A DNA stretch of 64,000 nt, taken from CAVQEG01 sp963711465 (GTDB lineage Bacteria; Bacteroidota; Ignavibacteria; OLB7). Positions 36,887 to 45,663 of the stretch are shown here, in pieces; the first letter of the stretch is position 1; every line of letters begins with the position of its first letter. The translations under genes were made by a program, and so were the position numbers. The stretch is taken from contig CAVQEG010000001.1 of the NCBI GenBank assembly GCA_963711465.1, positions 1 through 64,000 of the forward strand. The letters are read 5' to 3'. The notes under the pieces are model-generated. The model ran no database searches and was not told where the DNA came from. It saw only the letters and a program-made list of their open reading frames with translations.

Positions 36887-36890
36887 TCGT

Positions 36891-37793
36891 TCAGAGGTCG
36901 AACCGGATGATTGCGTTGATGGAATAGATCCCGAGGTCGGATTGGGGCGACTTGTTGATCGCGTTCATTCCGAAATCGAGGTTGAGTTCGGGTGAGAATT
37001 CGATGCGCTCCCCGATGCGGTAGCTCAGTCCCGCCGCTACACGAAGGGCGTAGTGCAGTCCGTTCGGATCGGGTATCGCTCCGGATTCCTCGATCGTCGG
37101 CTGATGCGTATCGGGGTAGACGCAACCGCTCTCCTCGAAACTCCGGCGACGCTGCAGATGCGTGCGAACGGGATGCTCTCCGGTAAGTCCGAGCACCAGG
37201 TAGAAGTCTCTGAAGTTGATTCGGATTCCGAGGGCGGCTTTCACGTAGTCGATCTGCGCCGAATACTGGTGCTGCGAGGTGCCGATGTGCACCGTGCTGT
37301 CGGGGCCCAGACACGGTTCCTCCACCGGTCCGACCGACCCGAACGTCGCGTGGACGTACTCGAGCGTCGCCACGGTCGAAAGTCCGGCATTCAGCGGGTT
37401 CTCGACCTGCAGACCGATGTTGTAGCCGAATCCCGCGGCGGTCGAGTAGACGTCCGTCTCGCCGGAGACTTCGCCCACGTCCAGCGGCTCGTTGTCGAGG
37501 TATCGGTCGTTGCTGTAGGAGGAGCGGTTGACGCCGCAGCGGATGCCGATCTTCAGCGACGGCGTCTGCGCGGGTCGGTCGGGCGTCAGCACGTCCGACG
37601 GCGGCATCGGCATTGCCTGCTCGGTCGTCGATGTGTCCGACCGCGCCACCGCGCGGCTCTGTTCATCGAGTGCCGCGGCGACCGGCGGCGGTTCGACCAT
37701 CGGCTGCGCGACCGCCGTGCTGAGAAGCAACGGCAGGGCCGCCAGAATTCCACCGACATGCCGGATGGATACCGCTCGAGTGATTTCGATCAT
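36891..37793 (-). CDS. Outer-membrane beta-barrel protein
   Basis: A 300-residue protein with a signal peptide (about 1-29, ending STAVAQ), a ~60-residue Pro/Ala-rich segment, and then a domain of amphipathic strands (GFGYNIGLQVENPL, VKAALGIRINF, LRVAAGLSYRIG, ELNLDFGMNAI) ending in IIRFDL. This is the pattern of 8-strand outer-membrane barrels (OMP_b-brl/PorT type). It lies 4 bp upstream of the OmpA/PD40 lipoprotein gene in one operon. Barrel-OmpA pairs (PorP/SprF type) in Bacteroidota often belong to T9SS or gliding. Exact family not certain. Confidence 0.75.
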   Translation of the reverse strand: MIEITRAVSIRHVGGILAALPLLLSTAVAQPMVEPPPVAAALDEQSRAVARSDTSTTEQAMPMPPSDVLTPDRPAQTPSLKIGIRCGVNRSSYSNDRYLDNEPLDVGEVSGETDVYSTAAGFGYNIGLQVENPLNAGLSTVATLEYVHATFGSVGPVEEPCLGPDSTVHIGTSQHQYSAQIDYVKAALGIRINFRDFYLVLGLTGEHPVRTHLQRRRSFEESGCVYPDTHQPTIEESGAIPDPNGLHYALRVAAGLSYRIGERIEFSPELNLDFGMNAINKSPQSDLGIYSINAIIRFDL

Positions 37794-37931
37794 GGACGGT
37801 TGTGAATACGGTCGCCACCGCGTGTGGGGAACTCGATGCCCATCGGCGCGACGGGGCAAAATAGGCCATTCGGTGCGATCGGTTCGGATGCCTCGATTCG
37901 ACGATTGCTGCGTCGCGGTCACTGTGCCGGA

Positions 37932-38784
37932 CTACAGCGCCCACATGTCGCCATCGGATGCGATTCCGAGCGCCGAACGGAGCACGCGCTCGCGCTGCGG
38001 CGACGGCATGAGGAGGGGATTGGTGTGGTTGAAGTGAAGCAGCCGGACGTTCTCGTCCGAGCAGATCGTCCCGGTTGGAGAGTCGCTCGAGGGTGTCGGC
38101 CACATAGGGATGCGGTACCGTCTGCTGTCGCGCCGCCGGAAGCTCGTCGGCGTCAAAGAACGTACCGTCGAGCAGCGAGACGTCGTGGCGACGAATGACG
38201 CCCGGGAGGTCCTCACTCCACGCGCTCCACGCGTCGATGTCGGGCAGGTAGAGCAGCGATCGCCGCGGACCGCGCACGACGAATGCGACGGTGTCGCTGA
38301 ATTCGGCGCGGTGCGGAACCGCAAGAGGTTCGATTTCGAGGTCGTTGGAAAGCCGTGTCGCCGTGTCGGGTTGGATGCTGACCGGCAGGAGATTGCCGTT
38401 GTCGAACAGCGTTCGCCACGGCTGATTTTCCCTGAGGAACCGGAGCACGGCATCGGTGGCGTGAAGCGCGAGCCCGCGGACGTTCATCGATTCGCGACCG
38501 AGCTGCAGCAGTCCGGCATAGTGTCCGATGTGGGCATGGGTGATGAAAAGACCTGAGAGGCGCGCGCCGGGTGCGCTGCTGCCGACGCGGTGAATCTGTT
38601 CGGTGATGTCCGGTGTGGCGTCGATGAGGTACCAGCGGTGAGCATTGCGGTCGATGACGGCCAGGGAGGCGACCAGCCGGCGCAGCGACGGGTCGCTCCA
38701 GGCCGCAGCGCACGTGGCGCACGAACAACCCGCGTGAGGAATGCCGCCATCCTGGGCCGTTCCGAGCAGCAGGGCATCGATCAT
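37932..38784 (-). CDS. PqqB-like metallo-beta-lactamase-fold hydrolase, frameshifted
   Basis: The N-terminal frame (MIDALLLGTAQDGGIPHAGC, FITHAHIGHYAGLLQLG, LLYLPDIDAWSAW, SLLDGTFFDADELP) matches PqqB-like proteins with the metal-binding HAHIGH motif. The expected end (NVRLLHFNHTNPLL to SDGDMWAL) is in a different frame. The switch lies near 38,051-38,060, where removing one base restores LLGENVRLLHFNHTN. This is either a real one-base insertion or a sequencing error. Stand-alone PqqB-like proteins occur in Bacteroidota without PQQ synthesis, and no other pqq gene is nearby. It begins 10 bp after the CHAD gene. Confidence 0.8.
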
Positions 38785-38794
38785 CGGTGGAATC

Positions 38795-39694
38795 TCAGGT
38801 GGGACGGTCGTGACTGTCGACGAGCCGGCGGCGTGCCCACTCGAGCTCCAGCCGTGCGGCGGAGACGTCCGGAAGGTCGCCGAAGAGACGATGACCGCCC
38901 TTCGTGGCGCGGCGGTGCAAGCGTTGGATGTGCCGTTGTGCCGCGTCGAAGACGAACGCCCGTTCGTCGACCTTGCAGTCGTCGCACGACCGGACGAAGT
39001 CGCGAAGCACGACCAGGTCGTGAGCGTGCCCCAATCGATCGACGATCGGATCGACTGCCCGGAAGAGATCGACGATGAATCCGGTGTCGTGGACGGTGAG
39101 GATCTGCAGAACACCGGCGACGTGCTTCAGACGCTTCCGCCACTCGTGGAATTCTTCGTCCAGCCGCGTTGCCCACGCGGTTCCCATCTGCAGCTGCGTG
39201 CGTCGGATGAGTTCGGCGACGGCGGAGGTTGGAAACGCTTCGTCCAGATTGAACCGCTCCACGCGCCGTCGATGCTTCTTCAGCAACCGGATCGCGTCGT
39301 TGGCGACACCGTCGGGTCCCGGGAGACATCGCGTCGCATCGTCCCTTCGCGTGTTGAGGACTCGACGAACGCTGGTAGCGCGCAGCGACGACGAGCGCTT
39401 CGACAACCGGTCGAGCGCGTTGATGGCAGCCGTCGCATCTCGAGCACCGGAGAGCATTCGACCGACATCGCGCAACGCACGATCCTCCCGTCGGAACGCG
39501 TGGGGTCCGATGTCGGCCGCGATGAGTCGCATCATCGCACGCTGGAGCTTCAAATTCCTGCGCACCGCATGGATATGCCGCTTGCGCTTGCGGTCGATCG
39601 TACCGAGCCGCACGATCGCCTCGTCCACGACCGACAGTGCGAGCCGCCGCAGGTTCTCCCCGAAATGGGGATCGCTATCGAGTCTCGGGTTCAT
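38795..39694 (-). CDS. CHAD-domain protein
   Basis: A 299-residue, helix-rich, very basic protein with the CHAD features: conserved His/Lys/Arg on repeated helices (VRRNLKLQRAMMRL, FHEWRKRLKHVAGVLQIL, DLVVLRDFVRS, FGDLPDVSAARLELEWARRRL). CHAD domains bind polyphosphate. No CYTH phosphatase domain or ppk gene is seen nearby. The start at 39694 (MNPRLDSD) is the first Met near the domain. It lies 68 bp after the lytic transglycosylase gene and 10 bp before the PqqB-like gene, probably in one operon. Confidence 0.85.
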   Translation of the reverse strand: MNPRLDSDPHFGENLRRLALSVVDEAIVRLGTIDRKRKRHIHAVRRNLKLQRAMMRLIAADIGPHAFRREDRALRDVGRMLSGARDATAAINALDRLSKRSSSLRATSVRRVLNTRRDDATRCLPGPDGVANDAIRLLKKHRRRVERFNLDEAFPTSAVAELIRRTQLQMGTAWATRLDEEFHEWRKRLKHVAGVLQILTVHDTGFIVDLFRAVDPIVDRLGHAHDLVVLRDFVRSCDDCKVDERAFVFDAAQRHIQRLHRRATKGGHRLFGDLPDVSAARLELEWARRRLVDSHDRPT

Positions 39695-39762
39695 CGATGC
39701 GAAACTACTGATGCGAACCGAGCCGTCGCACCTCGACGCGAAGTCCACGCCTCCGCCCGGGA

Positions 39763-41346
39763 TCAACCGACGGTGGTGAACTGGCGGTAATGATCGTAGC
39801 GATCGAAGATCCGCGACACATAGGTGACCGGCTCGGTGCCGCGGCAGTATCCGTGGCGGACGACCGGATCGGAATACACCGTCTGATCGGAGAGCTTCTG
39901 GAGCCATTTCGCCACGTCGGGCCAGTTCTGCTCGTCGCCGCCATGTTCCACCGCCAGGCGCTGGGCGTCGACGACGTGGCCCGGACCAGCGTTGTACGAG
40001 GCGAGCACGAATTTCTGCCGGACAGCGGGATCGGGAATTCGATCCTTCCAGAAGTCATCGAGGTATTCGAGGAACCGGACGGCGCCGCGAACGTTGTCTA
40101 CGGGATCGTACGGATCGCTTACGTGCATGTCGGTCGCCGTGCCCGGCATCAGCTGCAGCAGTCCCATGGCGCCGGCGAAGGACTCGGCGGTCGGATTGAA
40201 ACGCGACTCCTGGAAGGATTGCGCCGCGAGCAGTCGCCAGTCCCATCCCAGTCCGTCGGCATACTGGCGGAAGAGCGAGTCGTACCGGCTGAGCAGCCCG
40301 GTCTCACCAGTGAGGTACTTGCTTTCCTGGCGCGTTCGGTAGCCGTCGCCGTCCTCGAAGTATTTGGCATAGAGCGTGGTGAACAGGTCGGTGTGTTGCT
40401 GCTTGTCGGCGATCCACGCGTCGAGCGCCTTCTGCAGCTTCGGTGCGTTGCTTCGCACTGCCCAGGCCACCGAATTCCTCTGACCGAGCGTCGTGGCGAC
40501 CGTGATATTGGGGAAGACGTGTTCGCTGAGACGAGCGAGGTTCTCGGGAACGACGCTGAGGTCGAATTTCCCGCTCGAAACTCCTCGCAGAATCGATTCC
40601 GCCGATCGTTCGTCGGAGGGTTGTTCGATTTCTATATCGCCCTGGATTTCATCCGAGAGCTGCACCATTCGATCGTAGTAGGGCGAGGGTCGGGGAAGCA
40701 CGACGTGCTGATCGTGCAGCTGCCAGCTGCTGTGGATCATGGGAACGGCAACCGATGGCTCGGGGCGCTCGGGGCCGGCGGAGACCGGATATACCGCGCT
40801 GATCGCCGGCACGATCGTTGCATTTGCATCGATAGCGGATGGGTTCGGGTCGGAGGCGGCACTTGCGCGGTCGCCAGCGGAACGAACGGCCGGACCGTCT
40901 CGCTGAACGAGCACCGGTCGCGTCGAATAGAGGGGGCGTGTAAACGTCGCCTGATTGGAGTTCTCATCGGTCGGAACGAGGCGTGCCGCGGCGATGTCGC
41001 CCCGCCCGTTATTGAGCATTGAATAGACGCTGTCCATGTCGCGCACGACGACGGTACGCAGGTGGAGGTGGTTGTCGGCGGCGAATTGCCGAAGGAGTTC
41101 GTAATCGAATCCCATCGGCGATCCGTCATAGATAAAATAGCCGGTGGAATTATAACTCAGCAGGGCGGTGAGCGTATCCCCGGCTTTGATGTCCGCGAGG
41201 TCGCGATCGATGGGATTGGCGGCCGGACGTCCTGTGGCATTCGTGAACATCGGTGCCTTCCACGCACCGATTGCGACAGCGGAGAGGACACTGAGCACGG
41301 CACAGATCGACGTCAGGATCCGGGACGCGTTTCTGGATCGAATCAT
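39763..41346 (-). CDS. MltF-like membrane-bound lytic transglycosylase
   Basis: A 527-residue protein that would cleave peptidoglycan between MurNAc and GlcNAc. An N-terminal anchor or signal (about 9-28) is followed by a solute-binding-like domain (SPMGFDYELLRQFA, GRGDIAAARLVPTDEN) to about residue 340, and a C-terminal SLT domain: AAQSFQESRFNP with catalytic Glu near 380, GAMGLLQLMPGTA and ASYNAGPGHV. This is the MltF arrangement. An unusual Ser/Ala/Pro-rich insert (about 165-215) splits the solute-binding part. It heads a run of minus-strand genes. Confidence 0.9.
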   Translation of the reverse strand: MIRSRNASRILTSICAVLSVLSAVAIGAWKAPMFTNATGRPAANPIDRDLADIKAGDTLTALLSYNSTGYFIYDGSPMGFDYELLRQFAADNHLHLRTVVVRDMDSVYSMLNNGRGDIAAARLVPTDENSNQATFTRPLYSTRPVLVQRDGPAVRSAGDRASAASDPNPSAIDANATIVPAISAVYPVSAGPERPEPSVAVPMIHSSWQLHDQHVVLPRPSPYYDRMVQLSDEIQGDIEIEQPSDERSAESILRGVSSGKFDLSVVPENLARLSEHVFPNITVATTLGQRNSVAWAVRSNAPKLQKALDAWIADKQQHTDLFTTLYAKYFEDGDGYRTRQESKYLTGETGLLSRYDSLFRQYADGLGWDWRLLAAQSFQESRFNPTAESFAGAMGLLQLMPGTATDMHVSDPYDPVDNVRGAVRFLEYLDDFWKDRIPDPAVRQKFVLASYNAGPGHVVDAQRLAVEHGGDEQNWPDVAKWLQKLSDQTVYSDPVVRHGYCRGTEPVTYVSRIFDRYDHYRQFTTVG

Positions 41347-41538
41347 CGGGTGGTCGTGTGTGATTGACGGTGAAGTTCGGTGACGGAGTCGAGCAATTCC
41401 GTCACATGGGAAACAACGGGATAATTCGATCGATCGTGCCTCACGACGACCGACGAACCGCATCACACATAACTTGAAACGATTGTACGCGCGCGGTGGG
41501 AAATTTGTATCAGCCGGATACGAACCGATGGTGGAGCA

Positions 41539-41829
41539 TCACTTTCCGTCGTCGTCGAGGTTGCGCCGGGTGGTAGTGGAGGGCGATGCGTCGGATGACT
41601 CGGGCTCGTCGTGCCGAGCCGCTTCTATTGCCTCGCGCTCGGCGCGACCGCGGGCACTGAGCCAGAGCAGAACGCCGATACCGATGAGCAGAAGTCCTGT
41701 GGCGAAGGGCGAGGTGTTGAACACGCTGATGCCGCCGAAGGACTGGATGACCGACAGGACGACGACGGCCAGGCCGACCAGAGCGAAGACGATGCCGGAG
41801 CGGGAGTACCAGGAGGTGCCGAAGGCCAT
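41539..41829 (-). CDS. Small two-span membrane protein
   Basis: A 96-residue protein with membrane segments at about 10-30 (IVFALVGLAVVVLSVIQS) and 38-57 (PFATGLLLIGIGVLLWL), followed by a charged cytoplasmic tail rich in Glu, Arg and Asp. No family is recognised. It appears to be its own transcription unit between the transglycosylase gene and a hairpin. Confidence 0.65.
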   Translation of the reverse strand: MAFGTSWYSRSGIVFALVGLAVVVLSVIQSFGGISVFNTSPFATGLLLIGIGVLLWLSARGRAEREAIEAARHDEPESSDASPSTTTRRNLDDDGK

Positions 41830-41911
41830 GACGTGTCGGGGTCGATTGTCTGGGTGTATTGAAAGGGCCCGGAATGCTCAGTTGCCGCCAAGATAGCGCG
41901 CCGGAATCAGC

Positions 41912-41957
41912 GAGCGCCCGGGACCCTCGTGCGACGGCACGGGAGTCCCGGGCGCTC
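41912..41957 (-). terminator. Perfect 13-bp hairpin, probable terminator of the Rho_N gene
   Basis: GAGCGCCCGGGAC at 41912-41924 pairs with its complement at 41945-41957 around a 20-base loop. It lies 24 bp past the stop of the minus-strand gene at 41981-42280. Confidence 0.6.
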
Positions 41958-41980
41958 TTGGTTCGCGGACCATCGTGGCG

Positions 41981-42280
41981 TCACTCACGCTCACGGATCG
42001 CATGGATGAGATGCTTCTTATCCATCTGACTGCGACCGTGAATGTCGAGCTCTCTGGCGCGATTGTACAGTTCGTGTTTGGTCCTCTCCTCGAGCGGGTC
42101 GGTAGGGTTCCCGCTCCCCTCGGTCCGCTTGTTCGGCGTTCGCCCTTCTTCCCGGCGGTGCTTGTTGACGGTCCGTGCGGCGATTTCCTCCGCGCGGTCA
42201 GTCGACTTTCCGCGGTCGCGGGCGCTGTGCTTGATGTGATCGTACATCCGCTCGTCCTTGTTGCTCCATCCCGATGGCAT
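41981..42280 (-). CDS. Small basic protein with Rho N-terminal-like (SAP-type) domain
   Basis: A 99-residue highly charged protein. The C-terminal ~40 residues (TKHELYNRARELDIHGRSQMDKKHLIHAI) form a Rho_N/SAP-like helix-turn-helix, a nucleic-acid-binding motif also found in small proteins annotated as plasmid stabilisation proteins. The N-terminal part (VNKHRREEGRTPNKR) is disordered in appearance. GGAGG directly upstream supports the start at 42280 (MPSGWSNKDERMYDHI). Nothing near it suggests a plasmid or toxin partner. Possibly a DNA- or RNA-binding stress protein. Confidence 0.78.
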   Translation of the reverse strand: MPSGWSNKDERMYDHIKHSARDRGKSTDRAEEIAARTVNKHRREEGRTPNKRTEGSGNPTDPLEERTKHELYNRARELDIHGRSQMDKKHLIHAIRERE

Positions 42281-42377
42281 CACGTGCCTCCGTGGAAATC
42301 GTGATACATACGTCCGAGGATCATCGTTGCACAGCCCATGCCATTCGGCGACCGTCGCAGGGGTCCCGAGCGGGCAC

Positions 42378-43277
42378 TCAGGTATAGTCCTCGTGATCGA
42401 GGACGTGCACCGGCGCCATGGGCATCCAGCAGGCGCGGTAGTCTTCGATGAACGCCCGCAGCCGGGTCGCCTCACGCTGGAGCAGGCGAGGCAGCTCGCC
42501 GGTAATCCGGCTGGAATATCCCTCGCGCGTCAGCTCGTGAATCGCGCTCATCACCAGCAGGTAGCCGATCGGAAGGTGTCGGCGGTGCATGCGGTTGACG
42601 AAGCGGAACAGTGATGGATTCTTGTATGAGATCGTCCGATCGAGCACGTCGCTGAAGATGCGGGCGACCTGATAATAGTCGAACGCCTCGCTCCCGGTCA
42701 GATCGTACGTGGCGTTGCGGTGCCCGTCCTCGGTGAGCGTCCGAACCGCCACCTCGGCAATGTCGCGCGCATCGACGAAGCTCGTCTTTCCGTCGCCGGC
42801 GGGAACGAGGATCTCGTCGAAGTCCCGAATCTCCGACTGGTGCGCCGAACTGAGATTCTGCATGAAGAAGCTCGGTCGCAGGATGGTATGCGGGAGGTCG
42901 ATCGACTGGAGGTGTTGCTCGATCTCTCTGTGCGGCAGACCCGGACTGTGTTCGACGCCGAGCACCGAGAGGAAGACCAGGTGCTGCACGCCGAAGGCCG
43001 CGGCGGCGTCAATGGCCGGGAGTATGTGCCGGCGGACTTCGGCGAGCGCCGGCGGACGAACGAGAAAGAGCGACTCGATGTCCCCGAACGCGGGTTCGAA
43101 CGTCTCCGGACGCATGTAGTCGAGCAGGACGCGTTCCACCTCGCCACCCCAGTCGATCGAAGAATGGTTCGGCCGACGCATGCCGGCCACGACCTCGTGG
43201 CCGGAGGCATGCAGTCGACGGACCACTTCGGCGCCCACCGTTCCGGTCGCACCGGTCACCAGAATTTTCCCCGCCAT
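42378..43277 (-). CDS. NmrA-like NAD(P)-binding oxidoreductase
   Basis: A 299-residue atypical short-chain dehydrogenase. The nucleotide site is VTGATGTVGAEVVRRL near the N-terminus, followed by LVFLSVLGVEHSPGLPHREIEQHLQ and LRPSFFMQNLS, which mark the NmrA/QOR2-like group. Catalytic Tyr-Lys pairs of classical SDRs are not seen at the usual place. Members are redox sensors or quinone reductases; the substrate cannot be told. The start at 43277 (MAGKILVTG) is clear. Confidence 0.85.
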   Translation of the reverse strand: MAGKILVTGATGTVGAEVVRRLHASGHEVVAGMRRPNHSSIDWGGEVERVLLDYMRPETFEPAFGDIESLFLVRPPALAEVRRHILPAIDAAAAFGVQHLVFLSVLGVEHSPGLPHREIEQHLQSIDLPHTILRPSFFMQNLSSAHQSEIRDFDEILVPAGDGKTSFVDARDIAEVAVRTLTEDGHRNATYDLTGSEAFDYYQVARIFSDVLDRTISYKNPSLFRFVNRMHRRHLPIGYLLVMSAIHELTREGYSSRITGELPRLLQREATRLRAFIEDYRACWMPMAPVHVLDHEDYT

Positions 43278-43602
43278 GGCAGTATCAGGGTTGTTGAAGC
43301 CGCATTCGGCGCCCAATGTATGGCGCAATTCCAATTCGACGGCCGGACGGTGCCTGCCGCAGCGACCGTAACGATCGCCCTCCCCGAGGGGTCGTTCCTT
43401 CGAGGAGGCACACCGGGCCGCCGCATCGCGGCGCCGCCGCGTCAGGGGCGACCCCGGATCAGGCATGTGCTTGCCGTCGGCGGCGGCATCGGTTAACTTC
43501 GTTGTTTGCCTGCATCGCCAGTCTCCTGGTACTCCAATTCCCGACTCGATCGCATCGTCGCAGTCGACCGCTTTGCGACGGGCGCGGGTCACACCATCGA
43601 TC
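43278..43602. other. Divergent intergenic region (325 bp)
   Basis: It lies between the NmrA-like gene and the membrane-anchored protein gene and must hold their promoters. I see no RNA gene and no clear repeat. The only AT-richer spot is near 43,495-43,510 (GTTAACTTCGTTGTTTG). Confidence 0.5.
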
Positions 43603-44280
43603 ATGGAAGGAATCAGCCAACTCCTCGATACGGTGCTCTCCTCACCGATCCCGTTCCTCGTGATCGCCTTCGTGATTTACAGCATCGTGAAGGCGCGGCG
43701 AGGAAACGCGGCGGGGGCGCAGCGCCGCGAAGCGGTTCAGCGTCGACGGGCGGAGACGCAGCGTCGTCGCGCCGAGCTGCAGCGGCAGGTGCGCGAGCGA
43801 GCGGAGGAGGGCGACGACACGATCGACAACATCGTGCAGCTGCTCACCGAGCGGATTGGCGCTGCCGATTCGTCGTCCGAGATGCTGGCGCAGCCGTCGG
43901 CTCCGGTTGATTCACCGGGGGCGACACCGTCTGCATGGAGGCGGAGGACCGAGCCGCGCAGGGAGACGGTACCGACGAAGCTTCTGGCCGACCTGCCTGC
44001 TGCTACCATGGCATCGGGGCCGAGCCTCGCGGCAAGCGGTTCGACCGGTTTCGGCTACGGAACGGCCGATCCGATCGTCTACGAGGCCATGCCGTCGGCG
44101 TGGGGCAGCCAGGTACGGGAGATCGTCGCCTCGAAGAAGGCATCGGAGTCCACCGGCTCCGAGGAGCCGACACCTGCGGCGAGTTCACCGATCGAGCAGC
44201 TGCTTGGCGACGGCGACGAACTGCGCCGCGCATTCATTCTCTCGGAACTTCTTCAGCGCCCGAGGCCCCTTCGTCGCTGA
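43603..44280 (+). CDS. Membrane-anchored coiled-coil protein of unknown function
   Basis: A 225-residue protein with one membrane segment near the N-terminus (IPFLVIAFVIYSIVKA, about 15-30), an Arg/Gln/Glu-rich probable coiled coil (about 32-72, RRRAETQRRRAELQRQ), and then a low-complexity Ser/Pro/Ala region. A short helix near the end (GDELRRAFILSELLQRP) may be a binding motif. No family is recognised. It lies 43 bp before rodA on the same strand, so a role near the cell-wall elongation machinery is possible but only inferred from position. Confidence 0.65.
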   Translation: MEGISQLLDTVLSSPIPFLVIAFVIYSIVKARRGNAAGAQRREAVQRRRAETQRRRAELQRQVRERAEEGDDTIDNIVQLLTERIGAADSSSEMLAQPSAPVDSPGATPSAWRRRTEPRRETVPTKLLADLPAATMASGPSLAASGSTGFGYGTADPIVYEAMPSAWGSQVREIVASKKASESTGSEEPTPAASSPIEQLLGDGDELRRAFILSELLQRPRPLRR

Positions 44281-44323
44281 AGCGTCCGAATTCCCCCCGT
44301 ATTCCAACCCGATACCACGCTCG

Positions 44324-45583
44324 ATGTCCACACCGTATTTCACCGAACCGATCGACACGCGGTCATCGTCGATCCCGTTCGACTTCAAGACGTTCCTCGT
44401 GACCGCGGGGCTGGTGGGCATCGGTCTGATCTCGATCTACAGCGCGACGTACGATTCCGGCGCGTCGTCGATGTTCACCTCACAGCTCGTCTTTGGTGTG
44501 GCCGGGCTGTTTGCCATGACTGCCATCGCATTCGTACCCATCCGACTGATCCGTCTGTCGACGCTGCCGCTGTACCTCTTCGGCCTCGGGCTGCTGGCGC
44601 TGGTGCTGGTGCTCGGCAGCGAGGTCAACGGCGCGAAGAGCTGGTTCAACATCGGGAGCTTCTCGCTGCAGCCCTCGGAGCTGGCGAAGTTCAGCACGCT
44701 GATGATGGCGGCGATGTTCGTCTCCCAGGAGCGTCGGGATCTGAAGAACTGGCGGGATCTCTCGCTGTTGATCCTTGTGATCGGACTGCCGATCGGCCTG
44801 ATCATGCTGGAGCCGGATTTCGGCTCGGCATCGGTCTACGCGGTGATGCTGCTGGCCGTGGCGTTCTGGGCGGGCGCCGATCTGCTGCTGCTTTTCGCGG
44901 TGGTCGCACCGGCGTTCGTCGCCATCAGCGCGTTCTTCGGACCACTTCAGATGTACATCACCCTGGCGGTGGTGCTGCTGGTGATGGTGGCGATGCGACG
45001 AACGGTGATCGCCACCATCCTGGCGTTCGCGCTCTCGGTCGGCGCCGGATTCTCCACCGGCTTCGTCTACCAGCACGTGATGGAACCGCACCAGAAAAAG
45101 CGCATCGAGACGTTTCTCGATCCCAACAAGGACCCGAAGGGGTCGGGCTACCACGTCATCCAGTCGCTGCTGGCGGTCGGCTCGGGCGGCTTTACCGGTA
45201 AGGGGTTCCTCAAGGGTACGCAGACGCAGCTGCGCTACATCCCGGAGCAGTGGACCGACTTCATCTTCTGCGTTCCTGCCGAGGAGTTCGGATTCGTTGG
45301 CGGCGCGACGGTGATCCTGCTGCTGACGACGCTGATGTGGTTCGCTGTGGATACGGCGGTGCACCTGCGAAGTCCGTTCGAATCGACGATCTGCTTCGGC
45401 ATCGCGGCGATCTTCCTCTACCACATGTCGATCAACATCGGGATGGCGATCGGCGTGGTGCCGGTGATGGGCATTCCGCTGCCATTCCTCTCCAAGGGCG
45501 GCTCGTCGCTGCTGCTGAACATGTCGATGGTGGGCCTGCTTCTGAATTTCTACCGGTTCCGTTCCGACATCCGTCGGGTCTGA
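44324..45583 (+). CDS. rodA: Rod-shape peptidoglycan polymerase RodA
   Basis: A 419-residue SEDS-family glycosyltransferase that polymerises lipid II for cell elongation in the inner membrane, working with a class B penicillin-binding protein. About ten membrane segments are visible. Family motifs are NGAKSWFNIGSFSLQPSE, LEPDFGSA (with the catalytic-site Asp), GSGGFTGKG, PEQWTDFIF and GIPLPFLSKGGSS. The start is ATG 44324. RodA is preferred over FtsW because of the GKGFLKGTQTQL and TDFIF sequences and the lack of a division cluster. No pbp2 or mreB gene is in the window. Confidence 0.92.
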   Translation: MSTPYFTEPIDTRSSSIPFDFKTFLVTAGLVGIGLISIYSATYDSGASSMFTSQLVFGVAGLFAMTAIAFVPIRLIRLSTLPLYLFGLGLLALVLVLGSEVNGAKSWFNIGSFSLQPSELAKFSTLMMAAMFVSQERRDLKNWRDLSLLILVIGLPIGLIMLEPDFGSASVYAVMLLAVAFWAGADLLLLFAVVAPAFVAISAFFGPLQMYITLAVVLLVMVAMRRTVIATILAFALSVGAGFSTGFVYQHVMEPHQKKRIETFLDPNKDPKGSGYHVIQSLLAVGSGGFTGKGFLKGTQTQLRYIPEQWTDFIFCVPAEEFGFVGGATVILLLTTLMWFAVDTAVHLRSPFESTICFGIAAIFLYHMSINIGMAIGVVPVMGIPLPFLSKGGSSLLLNMSMVGLLLNFYRFRSDIRRV

Positions 45584-45663
45584 GGCCGACATGACCGCGG
45601 TCATCCCCGGGGCGTTCGTCGCGACGTAGGTTTGAACCGAAACGCAATCCAATCCAGACAACC

